Positions 1 to 11,049 of a DNA stretch of 64,000 nucleotides are shown here, one piece after another. The DNA is taken from positions 16,292,094 to 16,356,093 of the forward strand of contig NC_092647.1 in NCBI RefSeq assembly GCF_039555335.1, written 5' to 3'. Source of the stretch: Amphiura filiformis. Taxonomy: Eukaryota > Echinodermata > Ophiuroidea > Amphilepidida > Amphiuridae. Below the pieces are notes generated by a model. The model worked only from the letters and a program-made list of their open reading frames with translations, was not told the DNA's origin and ran no database searches. How positions within the stretch are numbered: position 1 is the first letter of the stretch; each line of letters starts with the position of its first letter. The position numbers and the translations under genes are program-made.

Positions 1-294
1 AAGTATGTTGCGCTGAAAAATCCCGGTGAAAAATCAAATTTGGCAATACCAAAGAACTACTTCATCAAATAAATCAAAACAGAAAGATGCTTCCTTTACG
101 AGTTATCACTCATTGAAAGTGCTACTTTGCTATACTTTACATGGAAAGCGACTATCTTAAAGTCGTCATATTTCCTTAATTACATGACCGATCAAGCTGT
201 TATTGGGATATGTGATGCACAGTTGAAAATTAATTATTAAAAGATTTGGTGACCTCAGTTGACCTTTGACCTTGTATGTGACCTTTGACCTCAT

Positions 295-1215
295 GAAAAT
301 CTAATCAGGTCGAGTACCTCTGGCCACGCAACTCCCCACCAAGTTACGTCACTGTACCCCATACGGATCTCCAGATAATCTGTTCACAAGGTATTTTGCT
401 TATTACGCATATATTATGCAAATTAGGTACTTAATTACCATATTTTACGCTCAAAATCTAATCAGGTCGAGAACCTCTGGCCCTGCTACTCCTCACCAAG
501 TTACGTCACTGTACCCCATACGGATCTCCAGATAAGCTGTTCACAAGGGTTTTTTGCTTGATACGCATCAAATACGCATAAATTATGCAAATTAGGTACT
601 TAATTAGCATATTTTGCGCTGAAAAATCTAATCAGGTCGAGAACATCTGGCCACGCTACTCCCCACCAAGTTACGTCACTGTACCCCATACGGATCTCCA
701 GATAAGCTGTTCACAAGGTTTTTTTTGCTTGATACGCATCAAATACGCATAAATTATGCAAATTAGGTACTTAATTAGCATATTTTGCGCTGAAAATCTA
801 ATCAGGTCGAGAACATCTGGCCACGCTTACTCCCCACCAAGTTACGTCACTGTACCCCATACGGATCTCCAGATAAGCTGTTCACAAGGTTTTTTTGCTT
901 GATACGCATCAAATACGCATAAATTATGCAAATTAGGTACTTAATTAGCATATTTTGCGCTGAAAATCTAATCAGGTCGAGAACATCTGGCCACGCTTCT
1001 CCCCACCAAGTTACGTCACTGTACCCCATACGGATCTCCAGATAATCTGTTCACAAGGTATTTTGCTTATTACGCATAAATTATGCAAATTAGGTACTTA
1101 ATTACCATATTTTGCGCTCAAAATCTAATCAGGTCGACACCCTCTGGTCATGCTACCCCTATAAAGTTTCATCATCATAGCACTTACGGTTCTCAAGATA
1201 ACGCGCGTCACAAGC
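295..1215. repeat. Tandem satellite, about six units of 157/170 bp
   Basis: The word AATCAGGTCGA recurs at about 303, 460, 630, 800, 970 and 1127, giving spacings of 157, 170, 170, 170 and 157 bp. Each unit also holds CACCAAGTTACGTCACTGTA and AAATTATGCAAATTAGGTAC. The short unit lacks 13 bp around the GATACGCATCAAATACGC block. The last unit is diverged and runs into the CA tract. No open reading frame runs through the array in a convincing way. The window begins just upstream, so more units could lie to the left. Confidence 0.9.
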
Positions 1216-1223
1216 TTTTTCCG

Positions 1224-1283
1224 AACACACACACACACACACACACCCCACCCCACACACACACACACGGACACACACACACC
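1224..1283. repeat. (CA)n microsatellite
   Basis: An interrupted AC dinucleotide run with CCCCACCCC and CGG interruptions. It directly follows the diverged end of the satellite. Confidence 0.9.
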
Positions 1284-1339
1284 ATAGTGATTACTAAGTC
1301 TCTCCCTGAACATTCAGGCGAGACAAAAATCGGTGATAA

Positions 1340-2400
1340 ATGAAAGTTAATGTTCAAATTGAAAAATAAGGGTCTTTGGGTGACAGATCAAATGGAAAAA
1401 TAGGCATATGGAAACCTTTGGGGAACTAAGATTTTCCGAGCTATTCCACGCTTGAACTCCTATGGAAACACAGACTACAATTGGGTCTTTTTTACATCTC
1501 ATGCCACCCAAACATAATTTGTAGTGATATAACTTGGATCTGCTAGTTACATGGAGCTAATACTGTGATCTTTGATTTTTTCAAAAATAAACATGCTCGA
1601 AACTTGTTTAGACTCGTGTATCTTGGGGTAAACTTTTATTTTTAGTCAAAAATCGCGAAAATTTCATTGTAAATTTTGCGTTTCTTGAAAAAACCGGGAG
1701 CTTCTAGTCAGCTTCTATTCACCAAAAAAATAAACAGCGCCATAAATCACTTGGATCTCTTGAGTAAAATTTCTTCCGCTTTGTGACCGCTTTCCATTGA
1801 TGGAACATTCATTTTGGTAGCTTCAGATTAAGACTTATGTGTGTTCAAGAAAGAAAAAATCATGAATTTGAAGTCGGACTGAAATCTGGTCATCAGGCCG
1901 TTATATCCTAGTCGTTTGCACAGACCTAAACATTTCGACGTACTGAATGCGCAAAGCCAATCGATCAGGAAGTAAACAAACAACCCGCTGAAGAGGTTAA
2001 GTGGGCTATTGTGTGTAACATGGACAAGCTTCTTCGCAAAGTTCGTGTAGATCCCGGTGTAGATTCTTTCGTATTTGTGGCCAAATTGTAATTAAATTTT
2101 TAATTTTTTGTATTATTCTATAACCACAATATTGCAAAATAAGTAATACAGAATAATAAAACACAATATAAAGTGGTTAAAATAGAAATAAACGAGTCGT
2201 ATGTCAAAATAAAAAATTTCAGGCCAATTTTGATAGGGTCCTTTTCACTAAAAAGGTTTCCATATGGGGTCTTCGGGTGACAGAGCATGTGTTCGTAAAC
2301 AAATATGGGGTCTTTGGGTGACAGCGATACTGAAAAAGGGGTCTTAACAGCCCTCCAAAGACCCCCCCAGCACTAGATATGAAAATACTTCAGTTTGAAC
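1340..2400. other. Intergenic stretch with repeated GGGTCTTTGGGTGACAG
   Basis: No gene is seen. The word GGGTCTTTGGGTGACAG occurs near 1370 and 2315 with a variant near 2265. A pair ATATGGAAACCTTT (near 1408) and AAAGGTTTCCATATGG (near 2250) faces inward, so this may be one inverted-repeat element of about 0.9-1 kb. Its limits are not clear. Confidence 0.4.
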
Positions 2401-2460
2401 AAAGAAAAATAAGATTGTCTGACCATTATTGCAGCTAAGACAAACTTTTGTCACCCTAAA

Positions 2461-3137
2461 GTAGGCACCGGAGTTTCGCGCGATCGCGCAAAATTTTGCC
2501 AAACACACTACTTTTCAACGTAAATTCACCAATAATAACCTTTTTACAACATAACAGGCTTCCCGTTAGTTAAAAGCGTCATTGCGTCCAGATAATAAAA
2601 GCCCCAAAATTTTGACCCACCTGCTGAGAATTGAAGTAAATTCTGCAATATTTGTAAATGCAACGTCAGGAAATCGTGCACTTTTGGCATGCTTTCCGAA
2701 CGATCGGTGGCCTGATGGTGGGGAAGTCCCGATTGATTTGTTTACAACCAAGCACGTACGGTTAATGTTTATTTAATTATTTATCACAACCTGACAATAT
2801 TCAATTTTTAATATTTTAAGTTTATTTTCTCATAAATAATCTAGGTTTCCTAGTTTTTGACCACGTTTCGGACCAAAACTGACACAGAAATGAGAAAAAT
2901 TATCATAGCGAATGGAGATGGAATATCATGGCGAAAATGCACTTTTATTTTTTTTTAACAATCAACATTTGATGAGGTGTAGACCCGGGGTACGTGTGTA
3001 TCGTCATAATCGTGAATTTAAATACTGGAAAACGCATTTTCGCGCTTTTTGACTTGAATATTCGTGCATTTTCGCGCTTTATAAAAAACCGGCCGCGCAT
3101 TTTGCCGTTTTAAATCGCGCGAAACTCCGGTGCCTAC
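2461..3137. mobile_element. 677-bp TIR element inserted at the Rieske stop codon
   Basis: Perfect 24-bp terminal inverted repeats start with GTAGGCACCGGAGTTTCGCG at 2461 and end with the complement at 3137. The element is flanked by the 6-bp direct repeat CCTAAA (2455-2460 and 3138-3143), as expected for a target-site duplication. No transposase reading frame is present, so it is non-autonomous. I cannot assign a superfamily. It lies exactly at the stop codon of the minus-strand Rieske gene: its last bases supply the TAG now used as stop. Confidence 0.85.
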
Positions 3138-3262
3138 CCTAAAGCAATCCAGTGTTTACCTGTTGGTATATTTCCTTCCTGTGTAGGATCATCTAGAGAT
3201 AATTCAGCTGATGTATGGATGTACACTTTGCCTTCTACCACACGTATATCATAGGTCTGTTG
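3134..3262 (-). CDS. RFESD-like: Rieske gene terminal exon
   Basis: 129 bp, 42 codons plus stop. The acceptor is ATTCACATACAG before 3262. It begins QQTYDIRVVEGKVYIHTSAE and ends TGKHWIALG. The stop TAG (3134-3136) lies inside the inverted repeat of the transposon at 2461-3137. Without the insertion the same frame would read TTA GGG TGA, so the protein end is unchanged. Confidence 0.85.
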   Translation of the reverse strand, partial: QQTYDIRVVEGKVYIHTSAELSLDDPTQEGNIPTGKHWIALG

Positions 3263-6200
3263 CTGTATGTGAATAAAATATAACAAAATCAAAGATAAAG
3301 AAATAGGGAATGTAAACTCTATCATTTCAATTGTAGCATCAGTTCCAAATTCTTTTTTTTTAAGTGATAGTTTGGATGTACCTGGAGCCAGGGGTCGCAT
3401 TTAAGGAGTTTGCGCGTCCAGGGACTCCTTATTTTTTGCTTTTGCCCATTTTGGACTCCTTAAATCTCAAGTAGAAAGTGACCAAAGGGTCTGATAAAAA
3501 CTGTATGGACTCCTTAATTTCACGATGCATGGAGGTATAAATCATCAATTTAAAATAAACAAATAAAAAGATCAGTAAATCTTTTGAATCACCATAGGCC
3601 AACAACACTAATAATTTCACTGGAATATTTGACAAGTTCCGAAGTTTAGAATTTCGGACAGATGGACTCCTTAAATTCTCATCGGACCCCTTAAATGTTG
3701 GTTTTGCACGTACCGAAGGGTACAGAAAAATTAAATTGGACCCCTTGATTTTGTGTGCTTGTGCTACCCCTGCCTGGAGCAATGACATAGTTAGGACCAA
3801 GTAATCTTACAGTTAACATTCCATCTTCATCTATAGTGCTTGGCACATAACGTTAACCAACATACTTTTAGAGTCAAATTGTGTATAATACTTGGAACAG
3901 AAAAAAACACAATTGTGTAAATGGCATTGGCATGGTTGGATTCACTTCTGTGTTACGCACCCCCCCCCCCCCCCACACACACACACCCCCACTCGCGTAG
4001 GCAGGAAAACGAGGACCTAATTTTTCACTTGATTTAAAACATACTAACCGAGGACTCACACATCCGTTCTTAATCGCCATACCGTGGACCTCACTCACAC
4101 ACACCAGACCACTTACTATCCAACCGTGGCCCGTCCTATACCACCCATAGGTGGACCCGTTTTAAATGCATTTTTACGTTATTTGAGATGTCCTGGATAT
4201 ACTTAAAAGGCCGAGGACGTCCACGGTCACCGGGTGTCCTCATTTGTCAAGTGTGTATCCTTGTGTGTGTCCTCGTTTGCCTGGCTACGTAAACGCACCC
4301 CGGTGTACATTGCTCAGTGTACGTGAAAAATTGTCACACACTACAAATACATGTATCAGGCTGTGTTCATTCAAATGAAATTTCTAGCATAGGGTGCAGC
4401 CAAAGATTGGTCATACATATGTGACCTGCTCCCACAAAACCAGATATAACTCACTAATTTTGAAAATTGAGTTTTTGATGTCATCATTTAGTATAGGTCT
4501 TCAGCTTTCATTTGATGCCAAAATTATGTTTCTGGGGCATGTGGTCCTCATTCTATGGTCTTTCAATGGGAAGGGGGAAGCGCCACATAAAGAAAAGGCA
4601 AATGCAAGAAATGGCTTTAAAGTTGTAAAATGACATGTTAAGGACTTTGAAAATGTTAGATTTGGGTGCTTTTTAGACTTAAAAGAATATTTTGTTTTCA
4701 GTGGTTGGTTAAAGTAAACATATTAAGGAATCAAAAATAATAAAAACTGAAGACCCGAAATCTGCAAGGTGTTTCACCCCTCTCCCAACTTTGACTTGCC
4801 GTATCTTGAAATGGTGAGTGCGACTTATAGCGGGTTTCGTCAGAGCGGGTCATAAAATTTGCTTAAGTCTTAAATAGGATCCCTCAAACCTAGAATTCTG
4901 TTTCAAATGCAACTTTTTTTATCAACTACATTTTGTTAGTCTCACTTTAGTTTCAAGTTTCAAAATACCTTTAATCCTGAAGTAGATTCTCCATTATCAA
5001 GTCGGAAATCAAATGCATGCCAGGGGCAAACGATGCACAAATGACCATCAATATCCTCAACGTCTCCAAGTTCCAAGGGACCTCCTGGTAAATTGAAGAA
5101 TTGTATTCAAATTAATTTGACAACATATGGCAAAACAAATTATGACCAAAAAAAGTGGCCCATGCAAACCATGGACACATGGGTACCTTTTTACATGTTT
5201 GTAAATAGTACAAACATTTTTACATGTTTGTAAATTAGGACCAGACCAGACTTAAAGTCTGGTACTAAGTCCAGAGACCCCAGTGCACACTACATGTATA
5301 CTGTGAAAATAGTCTTCGATGGTGACAGTATTGATGTTTTACCAATGACTATTCCTCAATGACACTTTTCATAGCTCTACAATAGTCCTGCCTGCTGCCT
5401 TACAACACCCTGGGTGGAACGTTGCAACGGTATGGCACTTAATGCTAATGTAGTAAAAGCCCTGTTACTCATAGGCTTATATAAAGTACAAGCTGATTTT
5501 GTTTGTTTGTAAGTTAGACTGCAACATGGTAATTTTTCATCTTTGAAGAGAGAACTACACCAGGAGTGCTCATCTTAAGAATTAAGGGCGACTCCGAAGA
5601 TGACCGCGCTGGTGATCTACCAATGAACTACCATCCCCCGTGATGAAAACTTCAACACATTACATACATATTTCATCAAAATAACTTCTGAACAGTATTA
5701 AAATAAAAGCACATTCAGTTGCTCATAACTTTAACAACTCACATAACTCATAATTTTTAATTAAAGGGGCATTTTGTGATCCACAGCCTCATCCCCCACT
5801 TTTCTCAAAAAAAGTTGAGATTTTTATATCACTGGAAACCTCTGGCTACATAATGTTTATGTACAAAATATTTCTTGCAGATTAATTCGTTTTGCAAAGA
5901 TATCGTGAAATTTGAATTTCGTTCTGGTGCACCAGAACGAAATTACAACGCATTGTCTATGGAGCAGTGTAATACACATAATCATGCATAACTCGCAAAC
6001 ACAAAATCGGAATCAACTGAAATTTTGGGAATAGGCTTTTTTCGTGGATATGTACTGAAAAATGTCATAAAAAGAGGATGCTAGGATCACGAAACACTCC
6101 TTTAAAGCAAGTAATTAAAAACACTAAACCTAAAATTTATATGAACATGAATGGAATTTGTTAGCTGCAGTGTGGTAATGCAATAGTAACTGCAACTCAA

Positions 6201-6773
6201 CTGTAAATGAAAATATAAGAAAAAAATCATGACTGAATGAAATTTGATGCGGTTTTAAATAAGTTGCCAACTTAAGGTGGAACTACACCCCCTGATAAAT
6301 TTTTTGACTAATTTTGCATTTTTCTCAAAAAATAACTACACACTGATAACAAAAGTTATGTATATTATATGGGCAAAGAATCCAATTAGGGCATTATAAC
6401 CTCCATTTTAGTAACAAAAATGCAATTAAAAAAAATGACCAATGCTATTTCTCTGATATTTTCAGAGTTTGTAGTATGTAGAAATATCAAGTAGTTGCTC
6501 TTCTCCTAAAAAATCAAAAGTCCTATACCTCAATGATAAATGAAACCTACATGTAGGTGCACAGGGAAGATGACTTGCAGGGGGAAACATTATATATGAA
6601 AATGGTCAAATATGGTCAAGAGAGATGCAGCTCCTCCTCCCTAGCTACACCACATTCCTGCATGTACAATGTAGTATTTCTTACCTTCATGTGGACATGA
6701 TGCATCCATGGCAAAATACTGGTTTGGAGGCACATGTATGAGCACAACATCTTCACCATCCTCGGCATACAAT
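3134..6773 (-). CDS. RFESD-like: Rieske [2Fe-2S] domain protein, RFESD-like (three 3' exons, N-terminus not found)
   Basis: Joined in reading order, the exons are 6773-6685, 5084-4969 and 3262-3134. All three junctions keep frame with GT-AG borders. The product carries the Rieske cluster signature: CPH at the end of the first exon and CIVCPWH in the second, which supply the Cys-x-His and Cys-x-x-His ligands of a [2Fe-2S] cluster. The stretch GGPLELGDVEDIDG is the diagnostic block of the animal soluble Rieske protein RFESD. The last exon gives the closing beta strands (YDIRVVEGKVYIHT) and ends in HWIALG. The role is presumed electron transfer in a soluble protein; the partner is unknown. About 115 residues are visible. 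The start must lie in one or more exons above 6773 that are too short for me to identify. Family assignment is secure; orthology to RFESD rather than another Rieske ferredoxin is likely. Confidence 0.9.
3389..3772. mobile_element. hAT-type MITE with iterated GGACTCCTTAA word
   Basis: The ends are CAGGGGTCGCA and GCTACCCCTG. They are flanked by an exact 8-bp duplication CCTGGAGC (3381-3388 and 3773-3780), typical of hAT insertions. The interior holds six or more copies of GGACTCCTTAA or GGACCCCTTAA-like words. It lies in the last intron of the Rieske gene. There is no transposase frame. Confidence 0.85.
3959..3989. repeat. poly-C / (CA)n low-complexity tract
   Basis: About fifteen C bases run into CACACACACAC. 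It is intronic in the Rieske gene. Confidence 0.9.
4969..5084 (-). CDS. RFESD-like: Rieske gene exon (second cluster ligands)
   Basis: 116 bp. The acceptor is TTTACCAG before 5084 and the donor is GTATTT at 4968. It completes the split Gly codon, then reads GPLELGDVEDIDGHLCIVC followed by PWHAFDFRLDNG, and ends in frame 0 after SGLK. CPWH supplies the second Cys/His pair. Confidence 0.92.
5761..6105. mobile_element. MITE family A, copy 1 (TTAA ends)
   Basis: 345 bp bounded by TTAA on both sides. The termini AAAGGGGCATTTTGTGATCC and GGATCACGAAACACTCCTTT are near-complementary. The centre holds the palindrome TTCGTTCTGGTGCACCAGAA. Two more copies lie at 30444-30790 (opposite orientation) and 62277-62607. 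The TTAA border fits a piggyBac-type target, which is inference. It sits in a Rieske intron. Confidence 0.88.
6273..6450. mobile_element. MITE family C, half copy
   Basis: It starts TTAAGGTGGAACTACACCCC and continues with AAAAAATAACTACACACTGA and AACAAAAGTTATGTATATTA, matching one half of the complete copy at 42370-42690. The second inverted repeat is not seen, so the copy is truncated. Confidence 0.7.
6685..6773 (-). CDS. RFESD-like: Rieske gene exon (first visible; first cluster ligands)
   Basis: 89 bp. The acceptor is CTTTCATTTTTAG before 6773 and the donor is GTAAGA at 6684. It enters with one base completing a split codon and leaves after GAA G. It encodes LYAEDGEDVVLIHV and then YFAMDASCPHE, ending in the CPH ligand pair. 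Confidence 0.88.
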
Positions 6774-6839
6774 CTAAAAATGAAAGCAAAATGCACAAGT
6801 TGAATGCATGGGCAGTAAAGGACTGTTATGAGCAGTCTT

Positions 6840-7029
6840 CAGCGGCGGGCGCTAGGGGGGGCAAGGGGCAAATCCCCAATATTTGTTGCCCCCCACACTT
6901 TTGAGGCAAAACCCCCCAAATTGCCACTTTAGCGGCAATTTTGCGCAAAATTTGGCTATTTCACCCCTTAAATTCACTTTGAAACCCCTATGCCACCACC
7001 CCCCGAAAAAATTCCTGGTGCCGCTACTG
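6840..7029. mobile_element. hAT-type MITE (CAGCGGCGGGCG...CCGCTACTG)
   Basis: It is flanked by the exact 8-bp duplication GCAGTCTT at 6832-6839 and 7030-7037. The interior is rich in CCCCCC and AAATTGCC words and resembles the element at 18308-18464. It lies just upstream of the first visible Rieske exon. Confidence 0.88.
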
Positions 7030-7799
7030 GCAGTCTTTCTTTCTTAGTTGAGTGATACAGTCTAGAAAGATTAAAAACAGCAATTAGAATTCATTTCAAC
7101 TTCTAGTAATCTCCTCTAGTGCTCACAAACCCTGCTTGTCTGACCCTCAATACTCAATACATGTAGGGTGTTGGGCAGTACACAAGAAGAAAAGATTAGA
7201 GTGTTTGAGTAGGCCGAGTCTGAATCTGAGATGCAGATGGGGGGATCAGAGTCGCTTGCCAGTGTACATACATTGTACACTGTGCCTATATTACGGACTG
7301 TGGTCCCATTTTGTGTGTCAATTGGATTTACACCCTTAGGGTCTTTTAATCTGTTTCTGTTTCCGTTTTCATATGTCATTGTTATTCTGAAGTGTTAGCC
7401 TCCTAGGTGTGACCAATCTTTTATTCTAGCCTTTTGTCACTTAGTAATAACCTGAAGCAGGTCAATATATTCGTATTCGTTTCTGTAAGTTATGTTAATT
7501 TCTGACTTCAAAACTCCAGATATTTTGGGTGCATGCTCATTTAGACAAAAGAAGTATCTAAATGTTACGCCTAGGTATGACTTGCTTGCGTAAATAGTCT
7601 TGCATCAAAATAATTATCAGTGTATAAGCTTGTATACTAGTCAGTGTTGCATTCAAGCGAAACTTGATTTCATTCATTGCTGTAACAATTGGAATCAATG
7701 TAATCTGATAAATGCTTTAGGCAGATTGCAGACTCAAATCTATTTTAAATGTACATGTATATATTTTTCATTCATTGGCCAAGCTGATAAAGATTGCAA

Positions 7800-8130
7800 A
7801 TTGCGAAGTAGGAGAGAGAGAGGGGGGGAAGAGAGGAGAAGATGATCGGTTGGAGGGGATAGGATAGGAAAGGATAAGATCAAAACAAACAAAACCACAA
7901 AAACACAAATAACAACAAACCCCCAAACACACAAAGCCCAAACAAACAAACAACATAACACTAACAGTGAAAGGGGAAGAAGGGCAAAGGGGAACTTTGC
8001 AGGAGAGACTTGAAATACAACAACCAATAAAATTCACATCCAAATAATTCAAAAGATAACACAAGTGAGAATAGGAGAGAGTGAGAGACAAAAAGACTTC
8101 TAAGAGAAGAAAGCAAGAGATGAGGGAGGG
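7800..8130. other. Purine-rich / AAACAAACA low-complexity stretch
   Basis: GAGAGAGAG and AACAAACAAACA tracts create long pyrimidine-rich reading frames on the minus strand. They look compositional, not coding. Confidence 0.6.
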
Positions 8131-8331
8131 GTCCTTTTTTAAATGTCACATTAATATAGACCAAAGTGACATCAAATTTGCATTCGACCCTGATGTAGGC
8201 CTATCCTACCTAGTTAAATGAGAGACATGAGTAAGATTGCCCACTTGAAACACAGGTGTTCATTATACCGGTATTAAATTGATTTATCAAGCATTTATTG
8301 ACAGACACAAGTAGAGTAACTGACAGCACCT

Positions 8332-8630
8332 ATAAAGCAGTATTCAGACTCTTTATTATGCATACAATATTGTATGCAACATATCTCGTTGTTTAATCTA
8401 TTGCCATTCTATTTCCAGTAATGTTTAAGTTCTAACGAATGTTTGATGACGTAAAATCGATAATATATTTCTACTAGATATTACATGTAACATATTATCG
8501 ATTTTTCGTCATCAAACATTCGTTAGAACTTAAACATTACTGAAAATAGAATGGCAATAGATTAAATAACGTAGATATATGTTGCATACAATATTGTACG
8601 TACAATACTCGGAGTCTGTGGAGCGCTTTA
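8332..8630. mobile_element. Fold-back palindrome, arms of about 100-130 bp
   Basis: The left arm (about 8332-8467) and right arm (about 8490-8630) are inverted copies, for example CTATTGCCATTCTATTT against its complement, and GTTCTAACGAATGTTTGATG against CATCAAACATTCGTTAGAAC. The spacer is only about 20 bp. Outer ends are TAAAGCAGTATTCAGACTC and GAGTCTGTGGAGCGCTTTA. It would form a near-complete hairpin. It has no coding capacity. Confidence 0.88.
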
Positions 8631-9440
8631 CCTATTGAAATGAGAAGCATTGATGCACCAATACCAATCGTATTCATAACAATGAAGTAAAATTACAGAC
8701 CAACTCACTTAATCCCTTGCGTTTTGTTTCTGAACAACAGACTTACAAAAACTGAAAAGGTTAAAAGACCCTTAGCATTTTAAGCAGCTTCGAACATTTC
8801 AACAAATTTCTTTGCAATTTAGTGAGTTATGTAGAAACACAGTGCAGTATTCAACTGTTTTTTGCTTAATGTTGTGAAAATATTTGGAGGAAAATTGAGA
8901 GTTTGCCGAAGAAGAGGACCGTTCAGGTTTGATTGGGAATGGATATCTAAATTTAAGTTTAATATAGGCATGATCCCATTTAGTTTCTCCTACGTTATAC
9001 GAATAGTTTTAAACAAAAGTGTAACTTAAACACGGGTCGCATTCCACCGTCTGACTGCATGCTGATTGACTGTTGCTTCGCGAATAAAAGGAAATAATAC
9101 ATTGTACAAACAAATTACATCTCATATATCCCTTTGCGAGTACCTCTGATATGTCGTCATTTGATGTCTAGTACGTGTCAGGCCAATGCGCACATCGTTT
9201 TACGAACACCGTTACTGCGCATTGCAAGTCGGTGTAACATCTAATTTTTGAGATGGTTTGTATGTTTGAAGGTGCAAAATCAACATCACGACACTTGTAT
9301 TAATTAAAACAAACAGTGCTTGAGTTTGATTGACAGATGATGTCAGACGCAAACTAGTCTTTTTATCTTTGTCTTTAAATAGTAAAGTACCGTACACAAA
9401 ATTTAGTTTACAATCATGATTCATGACACTTTACTTATCA

Positions 9441-9685
9441 CAGGACTGTCAACTTTTTAGAATTGCTTGGCGTGATGCGAGACAGAGCCGTACCGGGAAT
9501 TATCAACTACAATGTTCATTTTGACCCATTATTATTTGAGGGGTATTCAAATCATTTTGATGATGCATGAGATTTTACTCATTTTCCAGCATTTTGCGTG
9601 AGATTATACTACCTTGACGTGAGACCGTGAGAAAGTGACCCAATGCGTGAGACTCATGGCCAATGCATGAGAGTTGACAGCCCTG
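9441..9685. mobile_element. hAT-like MITE with iterated GCGTGAGAC word
   Basis: The ends are CAGGACTGTCAACTTTT and GAGAGTTGACAGCCCTG, inverted copies of each other. CTTATCA flanks both sides (seven bases). The interior repeats words such as GCGTGAGA, GCATGAGA and CGTGAGAC. It sits about 40 bp upstream of the LINE fragment. Confidence 0.75.
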
Positions 9686-9725
9686 CTTATCATCATGCTT
9701 ATTACTAATAATTAATTACCCTGCA

Positions 9726-10217
9726 TGCCACCTTTCTTTTGACTTTCAAGAAACAACTAGTCATACATATCTGGGTGTGAACATAACCCAAGACCTGTCA
9801 TGGAACTTACACATAAACAATGTATCTGCAAAAGCAAACAGGACTCTGGGTTTTATACGCCGCAATCTGTACTCATGCTCAAAGAAAATAAAAGATATGG
9901 CTTACAAAAGCCTGGTTAGACCAGTGTTAGAATACAGCTCCTCAGTGTGGGACCCCCACACTCAAATCCTCATAAACCAGCTTGAAGCTGTCCAAACCAG
10001 GGCAGCGAGGTTTGTTACTGGAAACTACAGCAGGAAGAGCAGCGTCACCAAGATGAAAAAAGACCTCAACTGGCCTGACTTGGCTACACGTAGGAAAGTA
10101 GCCCGTCTTAATCTATTTAATCAGGCTATTGGGGGTCACCTTGCCATACCAACTCGAAATATCCTGCGTCCGGTCCAATGGTCAACTAGACTAACTTCAC
10201 CCAGTTCCAATAATTGA
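9726..10217 (+). pseudogene. LINE (Jockey/CR1/L2-like) ORF2 C-terminal fragment, 5' truncated
   Basis: The open frame reads HTYLGVNITQDLSWNLHINN, then TLGFIRRNL, KSLVRPVLEYSSSVWDPHTQ and LEAVQTRAARFVTGNYS. These are the conserved blocks after the catalytic core of non-LTR reverse transcriptases of the Jockey/CR1/L2 group. The catalytic part, the endonuclease and ORF1 are absent, as in a normal 5'-truncated insertion. The frame ends at TGA 10215-10217 after foreign sequence. The true C-terminus resumes near 11050, so this copy is interrupted and inactive. Confidence 0.88.
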
Positions 10218-10244
10218 AACTCCCGGCTCCGACCGGGAGTTTCA
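10215..10244. other. Perfect 12-bp stem hairpin overlapping the LINE fragment stop
   Basis: TGAAACTCCCGG (10215-10226), loop CTCCGA, then CCGGGAGTTTCA (10233-10244). The stop codon TGA of the upstream frame forms the base of the stem. It marks the start of the sequence that splits the LINE. Confidence 0.8.
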
Positions 10245-10419
10245 ACAGGTACTGTGTATGTGTTTGTATGTGTTTAATGTGCATTCACATACACACTTGC
10301 CGTCGGTATGAAGAAATCGTTGCTCCAAAACTGACTGCAAATTACACATTTGTAATCATTTTTCACAACAAAATATGATATGAAAACACAGGTGAGCAAT
10401 GTATAGGTATACTAGGTGA

Positions 10420-10800
10420 ATTCAAATTTGCCATCAAATTGCATCATTTTATATATCAAATTAAAACCCTTGAGTAAACTAAGCCAAAACTGAAAACCTT
10501 TTTTTTCATAGCACTTTCCGTAGCAAAGTTACATCTTGTCAAAGATTGACTTTCATCAAAAAGATTCAGCTAGCAAAATTCCCCAAAACGGCATTTCGGG
10601 GTGTTTCTAGATCTTAGTCTCATGGCGATAGCAGCTTTTTTTAATGGAACTGCTATCAAAATCCTCTAAAATTCCATGTGCGACTTGATTATCACCATAA
10701 AAAATCATATATTTGGGTCAAGTGAAGTATAGAAAACATATTTATGTAGGTTTCCTTCACCGACCTATTCTCGAAAAAAATTCAAATTTCTATGTAAATA
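10420..10800. repeat. Dispersed repeat family E, copy 1
   Basis: It shares long runs with 53900-54580, including AGCAAAGTTACATC, AAAGATTGACTTTCATCAAA, AAGATTCAGCTA, GTGTTTCTAGATCTTA and AATCATATATTTGGGTCAAG. It lies between the two halves of the LINE, so it is part of the interrupting segment. Confidence 0.8.
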
Positions 10801-11049
10801 TGCATTGTGTTGGGGCCCCGGTCTCGGCGAATTCGCTGACTAGTAAATGTGTTAACTAAGGTTTGCCTAGGTTACCTACAAATATATGGAGAGGTCAAAC
10901 AGGTTGTTAATTATTGTCAATAATAATATTTTGTGACATTTATAATGAAAACAATTAACATTCAAGACACCCTATGGCACCTTCTACAACTTGAGAACAA
11001 GTCCTCAAACGTTCGAAATTTGTAGTTACTACAACTGAACTTCACCAAA

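Noticed and set aside
1083-1343. His/Thr-rich frame
   Set aside because: It translates the CA microsatellite.
3790-3860. Minus-strand stretch reading STIDEDGMLTVRLLGPNY as a heat-shock protein fragment
   Set aside because: Too short, upstream stop close by, no acceptor, and broken by the MITE at 3389-3772. Kept only as a curiosity.
7740-8164. Overlapping hydrophobic frames on the minus strand
   Set aside because: They are products of purine-rich low-complexity DNA.
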